Source: Adiantum capillus-veneris (Eukaryota > Streptophyta > Polypodiopsida > Polypodiales > Pteridaceae). Taken from it: a stretch of 64,000 bases of DNA. Shown piece after piece: positions 9,861 to 22,804 of the stretch (its first letter is position 1; each line of letters begins with the position of its first letter). Under the pieces are notes generated by a model. The model was not told the DNA's origin. It searched no databases and was given only the letters and a program-made list of their open reading frames with translations. The stretch spans positions 114,021,477 through 114,085,476 of the forward strand of contig CM043949.1 in the NCBI GenBank assembly GCA_014529385.2. The letters are read 5' to 3'. A program made the position numbers and the translations under genes.

Positions 9861-11464
9861 TGATAGCCGTTTTTCGGCTCTCCATAATTGCCATAGTAAG
9901 TTACTCCACCCTACCAAATTCACCCAAACGCTATGGCTATCCCTACCATTTCACTGTACATAGGCGTGTGTGAGTTAGGGGGCTTTTCCCATATCTTCTT
10001 AAAAACCCTCAGCTAGCTAGTCACTAAGCTAGTTGAGCCAAAAAAATAAAAAAAATAAAAAAATAAAAGTATATTATGGCCTCTTTGTGTGTAAATATTT
10101 CATTGTATATATGGCCTAAATATAGGGATTTTTTATAATTATTTTGGTATTTTATTTAAATATTTCTACTTAGGTGTGTGTTTTATTAAACTTATGTACA
10201 CCTTCTTTCATCCTCTTACACCATAATTATATTTTTTGCCAATATGTACATACTCTAACCTCATATTTTTCCTTTATACAAATCACTCCCACAGTTTCAC
10301 CCTCACCCTCGTGAAAACAAAAAATTGATTTCTAGTCATTGGTTACGTTTATTATATTATTTACTTGCATACCTTTTCCTCTTCCACCCAAAATAATTCA
10401 AGGAGGGACCATATCATATGATTCCAATATCTTTCCATATCCATAACTCCATATTTTTATTATTATTTTTACTAATTATTCTAACACCATGTGCTCATTG
10501 AGCTAAAGTCCATGAATAGTCCATACACTAGTCCCACCATGTATATATTTCTTTATTCACCAATAATCCTCCTCCATGCATGGGTCAAGGGAAACTTGGA
10601 TGCTTTGTATTATAATATGACAAAGGAGGGGCTCACGCTTGGATGCATTGTACAAATTCAACAAAGGGGGGGGCCACTAAAAGACTTTTGCAGGCATAAA
10701 AAACAGGCTTTTTGGTGAGAATTTTGGCACCTATCTCCACTCCGAATTTGGAGCGGTGGTCAAAAGAGAAAATGTAGCCCACGCTCTAAATAATCACCTC
10801 AAATGTTTTCATGATTTTGGAGCTACCAGCGGTGAGCTACAAGTCGAAACAATACACTCTCAGCCTTGGATATTGCTATCCTAGCACACGTCAAAAGTCC
10901 TCATCTCAGGCACCGTTTGGAGGAAGCATATAAGGCCCATATTCTTGATGTTGGTCACAATCAAGAACTAAGTATGGATCTTGCTTTTCCTTTTTCACCA
11001 CAATAACTCAAGAAAGCTCTAACTCATCAGGTGCCTATACATAGATAACTAACACACTGCACTTTGTGAATGTGAACTCAATTTTGGTGGAATGTTCTTG
11101 TGGTCAATGCAAATCTACTAAGATTCACCACCAACAAGAGGTGGAATTTTTCTCTATTTGCTCAAAATCTACAACTATTGTTTTGGTGCCCAAGCTTGAA
11201 GGAAAGATTTTGGCCAACAAAGCTTCCCCAACTGATATTTTCTTAGCGGGTGACATAGTCGACAAATTATTGCACCTTGACAAACTTTATTGACAAATTC
11301 ACTGTCAACAAATTACGCCTCATCACATCTTTTGTCAAAGAGACAAAGTAGTGCTCCTCTACAACATTGAAGCTCCATCACCTCCACACCAAAGGACACT
11401 CTTTATATTATATTGATTTCATCCATTGCTCATCTTGTAGGTTTCCATCTCTGTCTCTTTCTGC

Positions 11465-11518
<54 letters not shown>

Positions 11519-14136
11519 GTGCGCGTGTTTCATTTACTTATCTTCCTTCCACCCCATACCGTAAGGGGAGGAAAAACTGCATGTACATGGCTTCCTCAAC
11601 CAACCATAATGCATCTTTTGAACAACTCATTCAAAATAATATTTATAGTGCTTTCCTTGTTGATCACCCATGGAATAATAATGTTTTTCTCGTGCTCAAT
11701 AAAATAATAAAGTCGCGCTCGTCATTGCAAAAAATGATCAACATCATGATAGAGGTAGTCAGAGTATCATTGGATGAAACACCAATGATCACACCTTCTC
11801 TAGCGCATTTGACTTCCAGTAGACATGATTCCTCCATTTGGACCCAAGTATTAAATAGCCACACATCATCTATTAGTATTGCGCTTGATATTATCCATGT
11901 GTTCTCTTTTAGATTCAGTATTGCATGTGATGTTTATATTTACGGTGTACCAATAACTTCAGTAAAAAACACAACATTCAATAGCGGAACCGATCCAACG
12001 ACATTTCAGAAAATCATAATTGTTGATAGAAGTGGCAACCTATTTTTTTACTTATCCATAACTCCTCCATATTTTTATTATTATTTTTACTCATTATTCT
12101 AACACCATGTGCTCATTGAGCTAAAGTCCATGAATAGTCCATACACTAGTCCCACCATGTATATATTTCTTTATTCACCAATAATTCTCCTCTATGCATG
12201 GGTCAAGGGCAACTTGGATGCTTTGTATTATAATATGACAAAGGAGGGGCTCACTCTTGGATGCATTGTATAAATTCGACCAAGGAGGGGGCCACTAAAA
12301 GACTTTTGCAGGCATAAAAAATAGGTTTTTTGGTGGGAATTTTGGCACCTATCTCCACTCCGAATTTGGAGCGGTGGTCAAAAGAGAAAATGTAGCCCAC
12401 GCTCTGAATAATCACCTCAAATGTTTTCATGATTTTTGGAGCTACCAGCGGTGAGCTATGATTTTTTGAGTGGACCCCAGTCTGCCCACTTTTCTCACAA
12501 GTAGCCCTTAGTCTTCTCTCACCCTTCCACACACCTACTCACTCTTACACATCCCTCCCTCTCCTTCCCTCACTCAAACCTGCAATTTCCATGGCTTCTC
12601 CCACCCTCTTCACCATTACCCTTCTCTCTCATCCCTAAAGTTCTTTTATGAACCTCTACATACATACACCCTCTCCATGTCTCTCTCTATTGCTTCTATG
12701 TTACAATTTCATTTACCTCTCCTAAAAATATCTAAATTCAGCATCTTAACCATGATAACTTCTGCAAATTGAGGATTTTTCATCAACAAATCCTCTTTTC
12801 ATCGTGGTGGTCAACCGTGGCGGCGGCGTAAAGAAGCGAAGAAGAAGAAGAAGACCAGCGGTCATTTTTTCCACAATCTACACAAGGGTGAGTTGAAGCT
12901 TCTTCAAAGCTTCACCATCTCAATGATTCTCTTTTAATTCACCCCTCTTCCTTCATCAAATCAACTCACTCTACCCATTGTAAATGTAACATTAACTTTC
13001 TAGTGATTACTAACGACTAACATACTAACACAAAATAGCATTGACCTAACCATAAAAGACACCTCACCTCAAGACATGTGTATAGTAACACTCTCTCTCT
13101 CTCTCTCTCTCTCTCCTTACTTACTTTCACCTTATCTACCATCAATAATGCTCTCTTTTGAGCCCACACCCATTACTCAAGCAGACAAAGAAGGCCCGCA
13201 ATGTTTTGATATTCAAAAAAATCATAATTCTGATTTGTTAGCTTGTAAATTAGGATTTCCAATAATCTTTATGAGGGGTCTCCAACCTATAAATAGACCC
13301 CTCTCCTTCTTGTAAAACAACCTCCAATATCTCACATAGCACCCCAACACTCTATGCGTGAGGAGAGACTTAGGTGTAGCAACCACTTGTGAGCTTCACT
13401 CTTGGTGTGAGAGAAGCCTTCAAGCTACACATTGTAAGTGAGAGAGCGTGAGTTCCACAAATCTCAAAACCACTATTGTATATGCTCCTTCATCATCAAT
13501 AAATTGAGGTTTGGTGCATCAAAGGCGTGATTCGACGTTCAAATCTTCGTCCTTCCATTTGTGCAATACGGTTTGGTGAATTCAAGGTGACTTGTGTATT
13601 TTGAGTTTTTATCGGTTGATCTTGATTTTAGAAAGTGTTTTAGTGTGTTTTTCATTGCCATTTTTTTGTCCATTGTAAGAGGGTATTGTGGTGAGAGGTC
13701 TCCCACACCCTAAGACAGTGTGTGTGTGTGTTTTGGCAATGTTTAGCAATCACTAAGCATTGAGTGAGTTTTGTACAAGTTCTATGATAGCATCATAACG
13801 AACCATCTCCATTTGCAAGTCACAAATAAGGTATTACGCAAGATCCTTTCCTCTCTCTCTTCCCTTTGCTCTAGCTCTCTCTGGTCCATTTCATGTGTGT
13901 CTTGGTGTGAGGTTGCTTGTGTGTGTTGTGTGGTGCATCTTCTTGGTTGTGCCAAAATCTCTCTTGCGTCCTAGTTCGCATACCATAACTAGGTGGTGCC
14001 CCTATCTGGTTTGGGTTTGGCTGTGGGTTTGTTGTTGTGTTGTGCTTGTGGTTGCCCCAGCCCCAATTGAGCAGCACGGGAGCCTTGAGGGGTGTTTAGA
14101 GGTCGCCTCTCTTGTTGCCCGCCCCGGACCGCCCCA
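9861..14136 (+). repeat. 3' LTR of T1, enlarged by insert and partial self-duplication
   Basis: 4276 bp, against 2682 bp for the T2 LTR. Bases 9861-10838 are normal LTR. From 10839 it switches to foreign insert (matching 687-1899) and at about 12054 returns to LTR, re-reading about 390 bp already present at 10442-10838. Then it runs to CCCCA at 14136. The promoter block (TATA 13288, AATAAA 13498) is intact. The switch point shares only a few bases (cta/ac) with both partners. The 5' LTR has foreign DNA left of its equivalent point, so the two LTRs are not colinear. Confidence 0.85.
10839..12053 (+). other. LTR insert, second copy (RPA-like module 2, CT repeat, ORF)
   Basis: Near-identical to 687-1899. 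It contains the frame 11066-11293 (same residues as 914-1141), the CT run, and the ORF at 11581-12102. Module 1 of the RPA-like tandem pair is absent here. Confidence 0.85.
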
Positions 14137-16757
14137 CCGGCGTTGTTCGACCATTGCTTACAATGAAAGCCATTGCTCAACTATTGCAAACATCTTTATA
14201 CAAGAACGAAAATATTACTCTGAACAGCGAGTGGGTAAGCCATTTCTATAGTCTCCATTGTCCTTTGCCTGATGATTTTGCTGACGACAATCAACCATCA
14301 GAAGAAGATGATATAGCTACAGATGTCATGCTCCATGGAACTGAATCATCACAACAAGTAGTAGATCACAACGACAAAATCTTCTTTGTAGCTCCTGCCG
14401 AGGGAACTAATCCTTTGAGTATTTTCAAAGATGAATATTGTGAAGAGCTTAGTTTCCCTACTATTTTCTATGGTGAGCCCCGTAAATACCGTACACTTGC
14501 TAAGCATAAATACCAACACGTGGCCCAATGGGAGCTTATGCATAGTGATATAAGGTTCTCACTAAATTGAGAGAATCTTTTTTTCAAATCAGTCAAAGTC
14601 ATGACTCTAAAAATCTTGGGATCCATTTGGATACGTATGCGCAAAGGCAAGCTAAACTAGAATACACTAGTGGCCACACAGGTTGTTGGAGATACTAACA
14701 TTGAGAAGGTCTTTTCTTACCAACTTGAATATCGTGACTTCGAGGCATTGCGAACATCACCTGACTACAAAGAGAAACTAAAAAAAACGCCTTTGCTATG
14801 ATTAGACAACTTGGACCACCAACATTCTTCATCACATTTTCTGCGGGCTGAGAAACGTTGGAAGCCCTTGATTACAGCACTTACTAAGCTCAACCCTATC
14901 ATGCGTGCAAGCACAGAGACAGAAGCGTCATACATATGAGATTTGGTCCGAGCCGACCCTGTAAAAATAGCCCGCTTTTACTTGAACCGATTTAACGGGA
15001 TGAAGAAATTGCTAACCAAGGATATAACCATATTGGGAAAACTCAAAGATTACTTTTTTGTAACTGAGTTTCAGAGCCGAGGTAGCCAGCATGATCATGG
15101 GCTCCTATGGATAGAAAATGCTCCCATCTATGGGAAAGATCCGAACGAAGATGTTGTGGATTTCATTGATAAGTACATAACAACTGACTCCATGCTCCTT
15201 CCTATAGATTTACAAGAAATTCAAACACACAAGCATAGGAAGATTTTCTTCAGAAAACGCAAGGGATGCCGCTTTGACTTTCCTCTCTACCCAATGCCTT
15301 TTACTATGATTTTAGAACCCTACCATTCTCCAGATAACAATATGCAATAAAAAAGAAAGAAACACAAACAAATCAAAGATAATCTGCTACTATTAGATTA
15401 TAAAGCAAATATTACATTCAAATAGTGGCTCCTATCTATGGACCTTCGAGTTGACGATTACATCGAAGCTATATCATCCAAAATCTCATGCCCAACACTT
15501 CTGTTGAAAAGAAATATTAAAGATATCTACTCAAATAACTTCAATCCAACCATTTCAAAGCTATGGGATGCTAATTCAGATATACAATACATTTTAAATG
15601 CACACGAAGCAGCTACCTATTGTACCTCATATATAACAAAATTTGATAACACACTCTTTAAAGCAATCAAAGAACAATTTGACTCTTGCATTGAAAGCAA
15701 TGCAACTACATACGACAGACTTCAAAAAATAGGAAACACAATACTAAACACACAGCAAATAAGCTCACAACAAGCAGTATATATTGCACTTTCCCTACCT
15801 CTCTACAGCGCAACCCGAGACTTTATGTTCATAAACACAAACCCTCCCGACGAGAGACAATGCTTCTCAAGCGAAAACACCTCCTACAAAACATAGACCC
15901 GACCAACACAAAAAGCTTTTACGAGACAAGCATAGACAAATATTGTACATGTCCTACCCAGCTCAATGCCATATCATTGGCAAAATTTGCCTCCACATAC
16001 AATACAACAAGCAACACATACAAAAAACGTACCAAACCAAAGATTATACGATATGTCAAATATAATGCCACAAAAAATCCAGATAATTAATATAGAGAAC
16101 AATGTCTTTTATTTCTACCATGGATAAATAATGAAACTCAACATCTAACAGATGGACTCACATGGAAAGATGTATACAATCAAAATAAACCTACCATCGA
16201 TACAAATGAATCCAAATATAACAAAACCACAATACTAAAGAAGAACCTTAACACCAACTCACTAGCCACCAATTCACCTTCGACATCTACAACACTATCT
16301 AATGTTTCCTCCCATATTCGTGTTGACATCATAGAAGACCTAAATATCCAACACCACCAACTGCATACACACACTATACCAACCATAAAAATACTACTGC
16401 AGACAAACGATATATATTACAAGAGCATTCTACTACTTAACACACAACAAAGGCTAATATTCGATGATATTATGCTAAGAAAACGTACATTTCCTACAAA
16501 ACCAATCCATATTTTCCTAACTGGAGGCACAGGCACAATAAAAACTTTCACCCTCCTTTTGATTGTCCAAGGACTTCTACGTTTCTACAACCACAGATCA
16601 CATTCCAGCCCAACAACGAAAAAAGCTTTGCTAATGGCATACACGAGCAAGGCTGCCTTTAACATTGGTGGAACCACTATCCACTCAGCCCTCCACTTGC
16701 CACTGCTCACATCATCTAACACTTCCCTATCACCTGAGAAATTGAATGAGCTACACA
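14137..16757 (+). pseudogene. Helitron Rep/helicase remnant
   Basis: The left side is cut by T1. Segments in order: a Helitron-type N-terminal stretch (DEYCEELSFPTIFYGE, about 14425); the Helitron-like N domain at 14943-15350 with a single HUH-type site, QHDHGLLWI; a segment with tyrosines and lysine ATYCTSYITK (about 15615); a spacer after a frameshift near 15860; and the start of a PIF1-type helicase at 16472, with a Walker A-like GGTGTIKTF and AAFNIGGTTIHSAL. The usual GKT reads IKT. The homology stops abruptly near 16757, before the Walker B region. Several stops (15348, 15424) and frameshifts are present. Such proteins drive rolling-circle transposition; this copy cannot. Confidence 0.85.
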
Positions 16758-17460
16758 TACTTATATTTATACAAACATAGACACACATACATATATTGAT
16801 GAGTTTTTATATATTTCACATTTCATTCACGGCCTCACATAGTTTGACTTTTCTTGCATTCTATAACTTAATTCTAGTCAATATTTAGAAAAATCCCTTT
16901 TATTAACCTGTCATTGGCCGAGTTTCCTCCTCATAGAGAAGCAAAATGAAAATACTAGTAATAATTTAAAATTTGCATGATTGTTGAACTATTTTCTCAC
17001 ATATTTCACCGGTTTTTCGTCCCTTTATCATGGTTTGCAATCGGCTAGGAATTTCAAATGGTTAAAGGCTATACTCAGTCATTCCTTTCTCAAACATTAA
17101 ATGTTTAGTTGAACTCAACCTAAAGATTTTATCACTTTCTTATTGTCTTAGAAAGCCACCTTGACCCTTTCACACTTGTTTGGACTACATAAGTAGTCCT
17201 TAGTAAAGGGTTGGATTTTGGGTGCATCTCTAGACCATTGGATTAAGCTTACACATTAGTGCCACATGGCAAGATAATGATAATTTAAAAAATTAATTAT
17301 CTTTTTAGGCCCTTGTAAGAGGGTGTTGACATTTGTGTACCACTCTCATTGAAGAGGGGCATTGAGTATTGTGTCGAACATTTATTTTTATGCTTTTGGA
17401 ATATATTGTAATCTAAATAGTTCATTGTTACACTTTTGTCCAAAAAAAACATAATAATTT
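16758..17460. other. Unassigned AT-rich DNA
   Basis: No convincing ORF. A short A-run after TTTTGTCC at about 17440 could be a retroposon tail, but no body is recognisable. Confidence 0.4.
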
Positions 17461-18480
17461 ATTGGGTACCAGATGTTTTAAAATACTGTCTTTCTCTCAC
17501 AAAGAAGCCACTTATTGTGAAATTTTTCTTAATAGCCTTATGTAGGCCATAGTGAATTTTTACATTGCTGAAAAAATCGAGAATCCAGGGTTTGTGGGAG
17601 CTCCCCTTGTGTTCCTCTGTAGCTTGCAAGGTTTGAGCGAGCAGGGAGGCCCCTATCAACATATAGCAGGGCGGGCGATTTGAGCTAGTGACTTTGTCAA
17701 ACTCATTGGCATACCTCTCTGATGGGGTTGGGTGTCCTTGAGGAGCAGGGCTTGGCAATTCTGGCTCAACTTTGGCATTTCCACTCGTGCATGCTCCCTC
17801 TTTTTGGCATTGGTGGAGGCCGCCCCTCCAAAGCCCCCTTGTGGGCTGAAATGCCGGCCAGACTTGCTTTGAAGTGGTGCCTACAGTGCTGCGGTTCCCT
17901 TGAAGGGGATTCAGGACGGTGGCAGAGTCCCTTCTTCTTGTGGCAGTCAGGGTTGCCCTGTTCCTATGATGGTGGGTGCATGGCTAAGCTTGGATAGCCT
18001 AAAAGTCCTTGCTGGATCATTTAGTGCATGGTGTTGGTTTGATCACTGCTTAAGTCATGGGGCTTGTTTCGCCTATTGGCTTCTCAAGGGAGGCTCCTAC
18101 TTCATTGGCTTTACTTCTCCGATTTCTTTGCTCCAGGTCTTTTCCTTAGCATGATGTTAGTCAGTGGCAGATGCTAACCCTCCTGTGGCAGTCGGGTTTT
18201 GTCATATCCCCTCTTGTCTCTTTAGATCTTGATGGTATGCTCGGTGGGGTGCCTCCTCTATTCGCTAGGTCTTTGGTATTCTTTGTTTTGTCTATCGTAC
18301 TTGCGATGTCGGGGATGGCCTCCCTGTTCGGCCATGTTATATCCTCGATTATGAATGTGTATGGCTTTGTACTTGATGTTTTATTGATGCCTTTGCTTGG
18401 CTCGTGGACAAGGCTGGCCATGTAATTTTTTGATTAATTTAATCCTACTCACGGAGTTGAGTTTTACCCAAAAAAAATAA
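17461..18480. other. Unidentified GC-richer block ending in an A-rich tail
   Basis: Moderately open on both strands (for example plus 17722-17997 and 18171-18425, minus 17459-17758), without a recognisable domain. The plus-strand end, TTTTACCCAAAAAAAATAAAAA, looks like the 3' end of a LINE. I could not find an RT motif, so the LINE reading is weak. Confidence 0.25.
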
Positions 18481-18569
18481 AAATTACAAGGTTTCAATCA
18501 TGCAAGGATTCAAGGGCCATTTACAAAGTAAAATATTTCACTCGTAAGATTGTGCATCCTCCTAAGGTT

Positions 18570-18870
18570 AAGGGGATCTGTAATGGAATTGGCCTATTAA
18601 CTTGATAGTAGCGGAAATTAGAGAGAGTACTTTTGAGAAATTACTTTGTGAGCATAGTGGGTGATCATAATTGAAGATAGCAACATAAACATAGCATTTA
18701 GCTAACTTGGCATGAACAATACTTTTGCAAGAGAGAGAATTTAGAGAACATGACAATAGTTGAGGATCGGATTTATGTGGAGCCGGTTCCCCCTCCAATA
18801 GGGATTTGTATTATGATTTCTCCCATCAAGAGAGACTTGTTACAATACAATCTTTGTGTTCCTGGTGACC
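18570..18870 (+). repeat. Dispersed repeat R, copy 1
   Basis: Similar in the same orientation to about 33170-33360. Both contain GCAACATAAACAT, AGC(T)AACTTGGCATG, an AGAGA stretch and AGTTGAGGA in the same order. No coding frame. Its class is unknown. Confidence 0.6.
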
Positions 18871-19311
18871 TAGGTGCTACAATGGAGATGGAAAGCTTCA
18901 TGCATCATGAGCATAACATAAACTTTGAAGAAAGAATTAACTATCCCAAGACTCAATCCCAAGGCCTCAAACACCTTCAAGGGTGCGCTACATTGTAATT
19001 GGGCTTCTTGGCTTCTTAACTGCTTAGCTTTTGGCTTTAGCTTTCTAAATAATTTCGGGTTTACGAGCTCTTTGCCACTAGCTTTACCATGTATTCATTG
19101 CTTCTGTAATAATTTGAGCTTAAACCCATTATAAATTGTACTGGTTATCCTTGAGCTATTAATTTGAATCTGCAAATACTCTTTCAAGTCTTCCAGCCAT
19201 GTCTCTTGTTTCAATATAACAGTCCAGTTTGGTTCGTTATTTCAGTTCAGTACTCTATTCCAATTTTACTAACTAAACTAACAACATAACCAGTAGCTCT
19301 AAATTCTAACA

Positions 19312-19853
19312 TTGGAATCAGCTGTCTGAAAGACCAGCTCCAATTCCATTTTGGAAATCACGGTGGTTAGAGTTGTTTGCTCTTCCACTAGAAAACTCTT
19401 ATCTCCTAGTTAGAATTTTTAGTTATATCGATGGCGCCCAAAGCCAATCGTGGTCGTAAACTGTCAACCCGATTAGGCACTAATTCTGACCACGTTGACC
19501 CTATTCCTAAGGAATCAGAAAGAGAGTCTCATCCCAAGGAGGACCCTGAGAGTGAGACCGAGGCTTAGGAGGAGCACAGTCATGCTGATGAGGCCATGGA
19601 CTCTCAGCACTCAGCCATTCCAGGAGGAGAAGAACTGAGCAGGAAGAACGCAAAACCAGGAGTCCTAATTGGTCCACACATCAGGCAGTTGAGGCCAAGG
19701 ACAGCAAGGGCAGTTGTCACAGTTCTAGCAGGAAAGCCAGAGAGGAGACAAAGACTGAAACCGAAGAAGAAGTTGACTCAAATACTGACAGAGACCACTA
19801 CAAGAAGTCTTCAAGAAGAAGTCAGGCTCCCAAGTTCAGAAGAAGCACATTAG
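19312..19853 (+). pseudogene. LTR-retrotransposon leader and gag start
   Basis: TTGGAATCAGCTG at 19312 follows CTAACA and resembles the initiator-Met-type primer-binding site of many plant LTR elements, though not exactly. An ATG at 19431 opens a basic, charged protein (MAPKANRGRK...) that runs to 19853 with one in-frame TAG at 19566. A similarly starting frame (MAPKRTRANP) occurs at 25103. No capsid or zinc knuckle follows, so the element is a truncated start. The LTR upstream is not delimited. Confidence 0.4.
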
Positions 19854-20030
19854 GAAAAATATGAACCCCAAAAGGTCCCTTTAGCCTAAGGGGGGATTAA
19901 ACATGGACCAATAGGAAGAGGGTGGTGGCCACAGCTATACCCTCTCAAAAGGTAGGGTAGTAGGGGGCATGGGGGCCTATTTGTTCCCCTCATTATAGCT
20001 TTGCCCCCTAGAAAGAGGGAGAAGGGGGAA

Positions 20031-20054
20031 GGGAGGGGGGGGGGGGGGGGGGGG
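20031..20054 (+). repeat. Poly-G tract
   Basis: A run of G of more than 20 bases after a G-rich lead-in (GAAGGGGGAAGGGAGG). Capable of G-quadruplex formation; the exact length is uncertain in any assembly. Confidence 0.8.
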
Positions 20055-20249
20055 TTCCCTCCATTTTCATGGGTGCCCATAAAGTAACCGTAAAATTTCA
20101 AAATTTTTTGAAAAATTTTAAATCTCACATTTCACTCTCCAAAAGCTCTCCTAACCAAATACATGGTCAGAAAACTATTTTCTTTGACCAAAATCTGCAT
20201 TTCTCAACAATACCCTCTATTCTACCTCTTCTCTCTCTTCTCTTTCTCC

Positions 20250-20500
20250 TTCTGCCTCCAAGCTTTCCATAGCTGCAGCACATGAGGAAGCTTTCCATAG
20301 CTGCACCACTTGTCTCCCTCTTTCATTCACACCATCCCTTTGACTACTTCTTCTCCCCTTGCTCCCCATTAGCCACTTCTCCCCCTCCCGCCAAGCTTTC
20401 CATAGCTGCATGACCTGTCTCCCCCTTTCATTCACACCATCCATTTGAACTACTTCTTCTCCCCTTTGTTTCCCATTCAACCATTTCTTCTCATTTCATT
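20250..20500 (+). repeat. Pyrimidine-rich tandem repeat
   Basis: AAGCTTTCCATAGCTGCA occurs at about 20262, 20290 and 20394. The interval from about 20290 to 20385 repeats at about 20394-20500 (GTCTCCC..CTTTCATTCACACCATCC, ACTACTTCTTCTCCCC). It immediately precedes the coding remnant at 20558. Confidence 0.75.
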
Positions 20501-20557
20501 CTTGAAACAACATGCCTCTTTCTCTAACACCACAACTCTTCTTCTTCTGGTGCTACC

Positions 20558-21880
20558 ATGTCAACCCCCTCCACTTCAAGAAATCCAAAGGATGAGATAG
20601 AGGCGGTATGCTTGCATAACACTAGGGATTCTGATGGGGAATGCATGCCACACGTGGTTTCTAAAGGATCTTGGATCTTCATGCAACCTGCAGTTATCGG
20701 GCCTCATCGAGTTCGAAACCATGGCAACCTTGACAAACATTGGAAGGGGAGACTTCTTAGTTTCACAAACCATAGAGTCAATGGCACAGTGGCCATTTTT
20801 CAACACGTATACTCTTGCGTTCCATGTGCTTGAGGAATGGAATCTCAAGAGATTTCCCAATACATTGTAAGTTGTAAAACATTGTTGGTTGCTGATTGTA
20901 AATGCTTGTTATTTGTTTTTTATTTAATAGTTTTTGGTGTTGTCATAGATATATTCCCATCCAACCTTGTTGAGAAACAACCAATCAAGAGTCTCACAGG
21001 AACCTTCAATGCTCTTCATGCGGACTTTGGTGCTATGATGCTTCCCAACTTGCCACCTTCAATTCTGCTACAACACAAAATCTTCTTCTACTCACACACG
21101 TATGTAGTGCCGGCCTCAAAGGATGGATATGATAAGATCATTGATGTTGACAAACCTTCATTACTGAGTCCGAAATGGCCACAACCCGATGCGTGGTCAC
21201 TTTTCTTAGTGAAGGAGAAGATCCTTTTTGATATTTGCTCCTCATTAAATTTTGGGAAGGCTTCCAGATCAGTATGGCTTAGTTGGTCATGCGCCCGTGC
21301 ATGTTTTTGTACACCTGTTCAAGACATTGACATTCTGTGTCACACCTACTATGTTTTGTAGCAAGAATGTCATGTATGAAGCATTAAACTGGTATTTGGA
21401 GATAACTGGGGAATGGTTGAGGGAGTGCACCAAGGAGATAAATACAAGTGTAAGATGGGCGCTTCAAGTATAGGGATACGATATTTGAAAGTGCGCACTA
21501 CTTTGTACTTACGTTTTCACTATGAGCGTTGGATGTGTAAGAGTGGAAAGTGGATACCCTTACAATCTAATGTTGGTAATTTTGTGACATTTGACATGCC
21601 CGTTACTTTGTCAAATGGTGTTTCTGATATTGTGCAAGTCAGTGAACACTGGAAACTCACCAACATACGGGAACACTTGATTATCTTGGGCTACAAAGAA
21701 ATCAAAGATGCTTACTTTCGTCTCAATCGGCAAAAGGTCAGTTTAGTTTATATGTTGTCTACATGTGCCAATTGTTAGTCTTATTAAAAGCATCTTTGTT
21801 GTTTCAGATTGGTAGGTGCATGGAGGCAGCCATGAAAGTGCAAGAGGAGTGGAGGGTTGGCGGTGTATTGTCTTTAAGTT
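20558..21880 (+). pseudogene. Unrecognised multi-exon coding remnant
   Basis: Coding-like segments: 20558-20868 (two overlapping frames, the one from 20634 more natural), 20950-21360, 21413-21735 and a last short exon 21808-21880 ending IGRCMEAAMKVQEEWRVGG. Good splice signals include a GTAAGT donor at about 20869, a GTCAGT donor near 21736 and a TTTCAG acceptor before 21808. A frame change near 21260 and phase mismatches suggest damage. I recognise no domain. It follows a pyrimidine-rich tandem repeat and lies in a transposon-rich block, so it may be transposon cargo. A diverged host gene is the alternative. Confidence 0.4.
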
Positions 21881-22084
21881 GATATGATAAATCAATGTAA
21901 CCGCTCTAATGCCACATTGTAAAGCCTTCTATTTAATGGAAATTCAAAACTTGTTTGTCATTATAGTATCACCTTTGTTGATTAAGTTTTTTAGATTTTG
22001 TTTGGGTGTTTGTGTGTGCACCCATGTGTGTTTGCATGTATATCAAAGAGCTTTGGGATGGTGTCTTTTTCTGCAGAGCAGCGG

Positions 22085-22110
22085 GGTGGGGGGGGGGGGG
22101 TATATAAAGG
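22085..22110 (+). promoter_or_regulatory. G-tract with TATATAAAG, possible promoter
   Basis: A run of about 13 G is followed by TATATAAAGG at about 22101, an AG-rich leader and an AC microsatellite. It could be a core promoter, but no coding sequence follows for kilobases. Confidence 0.3.
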
Positions 22111-22159
22111 GGAGGGAGCTTCTTATTTTTCTATCAACACTTGAGAGAGACAAAAAGAA

Positions 22160-22206
<47 letters not shown>
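22160..22206 (+). repeat. AC microsatellite
   Basis: Uninterrupted AC run; the frames through it are artefacts. Confidence 0.95.
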
Positions 22207-22210
<4 letters not shown>

Positions 22211-22714
22211 CCATGGCAGCATATGTGTAAGGTTTCCAGTTTCTGAAACCTTAAAGGTTGTATAAAGCTTAATCAAACTGATATGATTATTGAAAAAGCA
22301 ATGAAGAATTGTCCGACCATGGCAAATATTGGTATTTTTGGAATCTTAAGCACAACAAACCGCGGGCTAGAAATTTTCAGAATTGAATTCCGATAAAAAC
22401 TGGCATAGTTATGATCCTTGGAAGTTTACACTGTGAATTGAGTAAAATAGGTAAAATTGAAGGGTTGCAGTAATCATTTAAGCATAGACTTTATTGAAGG
22501 CCTCCTAGATATTTACAAGATATTTACCAATTAAGCAAAAATAGGTCAAAATATAGCAGAATTGATATTTTAAAAGCTGACAGGTAATGGGAGGGTCATC
22601 ACTGACCTGCCAGGGACTCATTTAGCAGCAGGGGGCGTTTTTTGACATGTAGGGGACTGCTTGAACTGCAAGCAACTGCCTTTTTCAGCCGGTGAGAGCT
22701 TATGAGTGCCAAAA

Positions 22715-22765
22715 AACTATAAATAGGACCCCTAGCTTCACATTTTACACAGACTGGGAGCCTTG

Positions 22766-22804
<39 letters not shown>

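Larger units (their letters stand above)
1..14136 (+). mobile_element. T1: Ty3/gypsy Tat-like LTR retrotransposon
   Basis: The order is LTR, primer-binding region, leader mini-ORFs, gag-protease, RT-RNase H-second RNase H-integrase, purine tract, LTR. The 3' LTR starts TGATAGCC at 9861 and ends CCCCA at 14136; the 5' LTR ends identically at 4004 and begins left of the window. The archaeal-type RNase H between the normal RNase H and integrase places it in the plant Tat group (family knowledge). The two LTRs differ by few substitutions over their shared last 2 kb, so insertion is fairly recent, yet the coding frame has two in-frame stops (6245 TAG, 9386 TAA). It is probably immobile now, unless a stop is read through. 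The right flank is Helitron coding DNA, so T1 landed in a Helitron. The target duplication cannot be tested because the left edge is missing. Confidence 0.9.

Noticed and set aside
11367-11707. Ser/Leu-rich ORFs across the CT repeats (also 1215-1553 and 13076-13315)
   Set aside because: Low-complexity translation of CT runs; no conserved flanking protein.
20031-20054. Poly-G tract as a functional element
   Set aside because: Could be real, but homopolymer length is error-prone and nothing around it depends on it.
22043-22276. Val/Cys-rich ORF on the minus strand
   Set aside because: Translation of the AC microsatellite.
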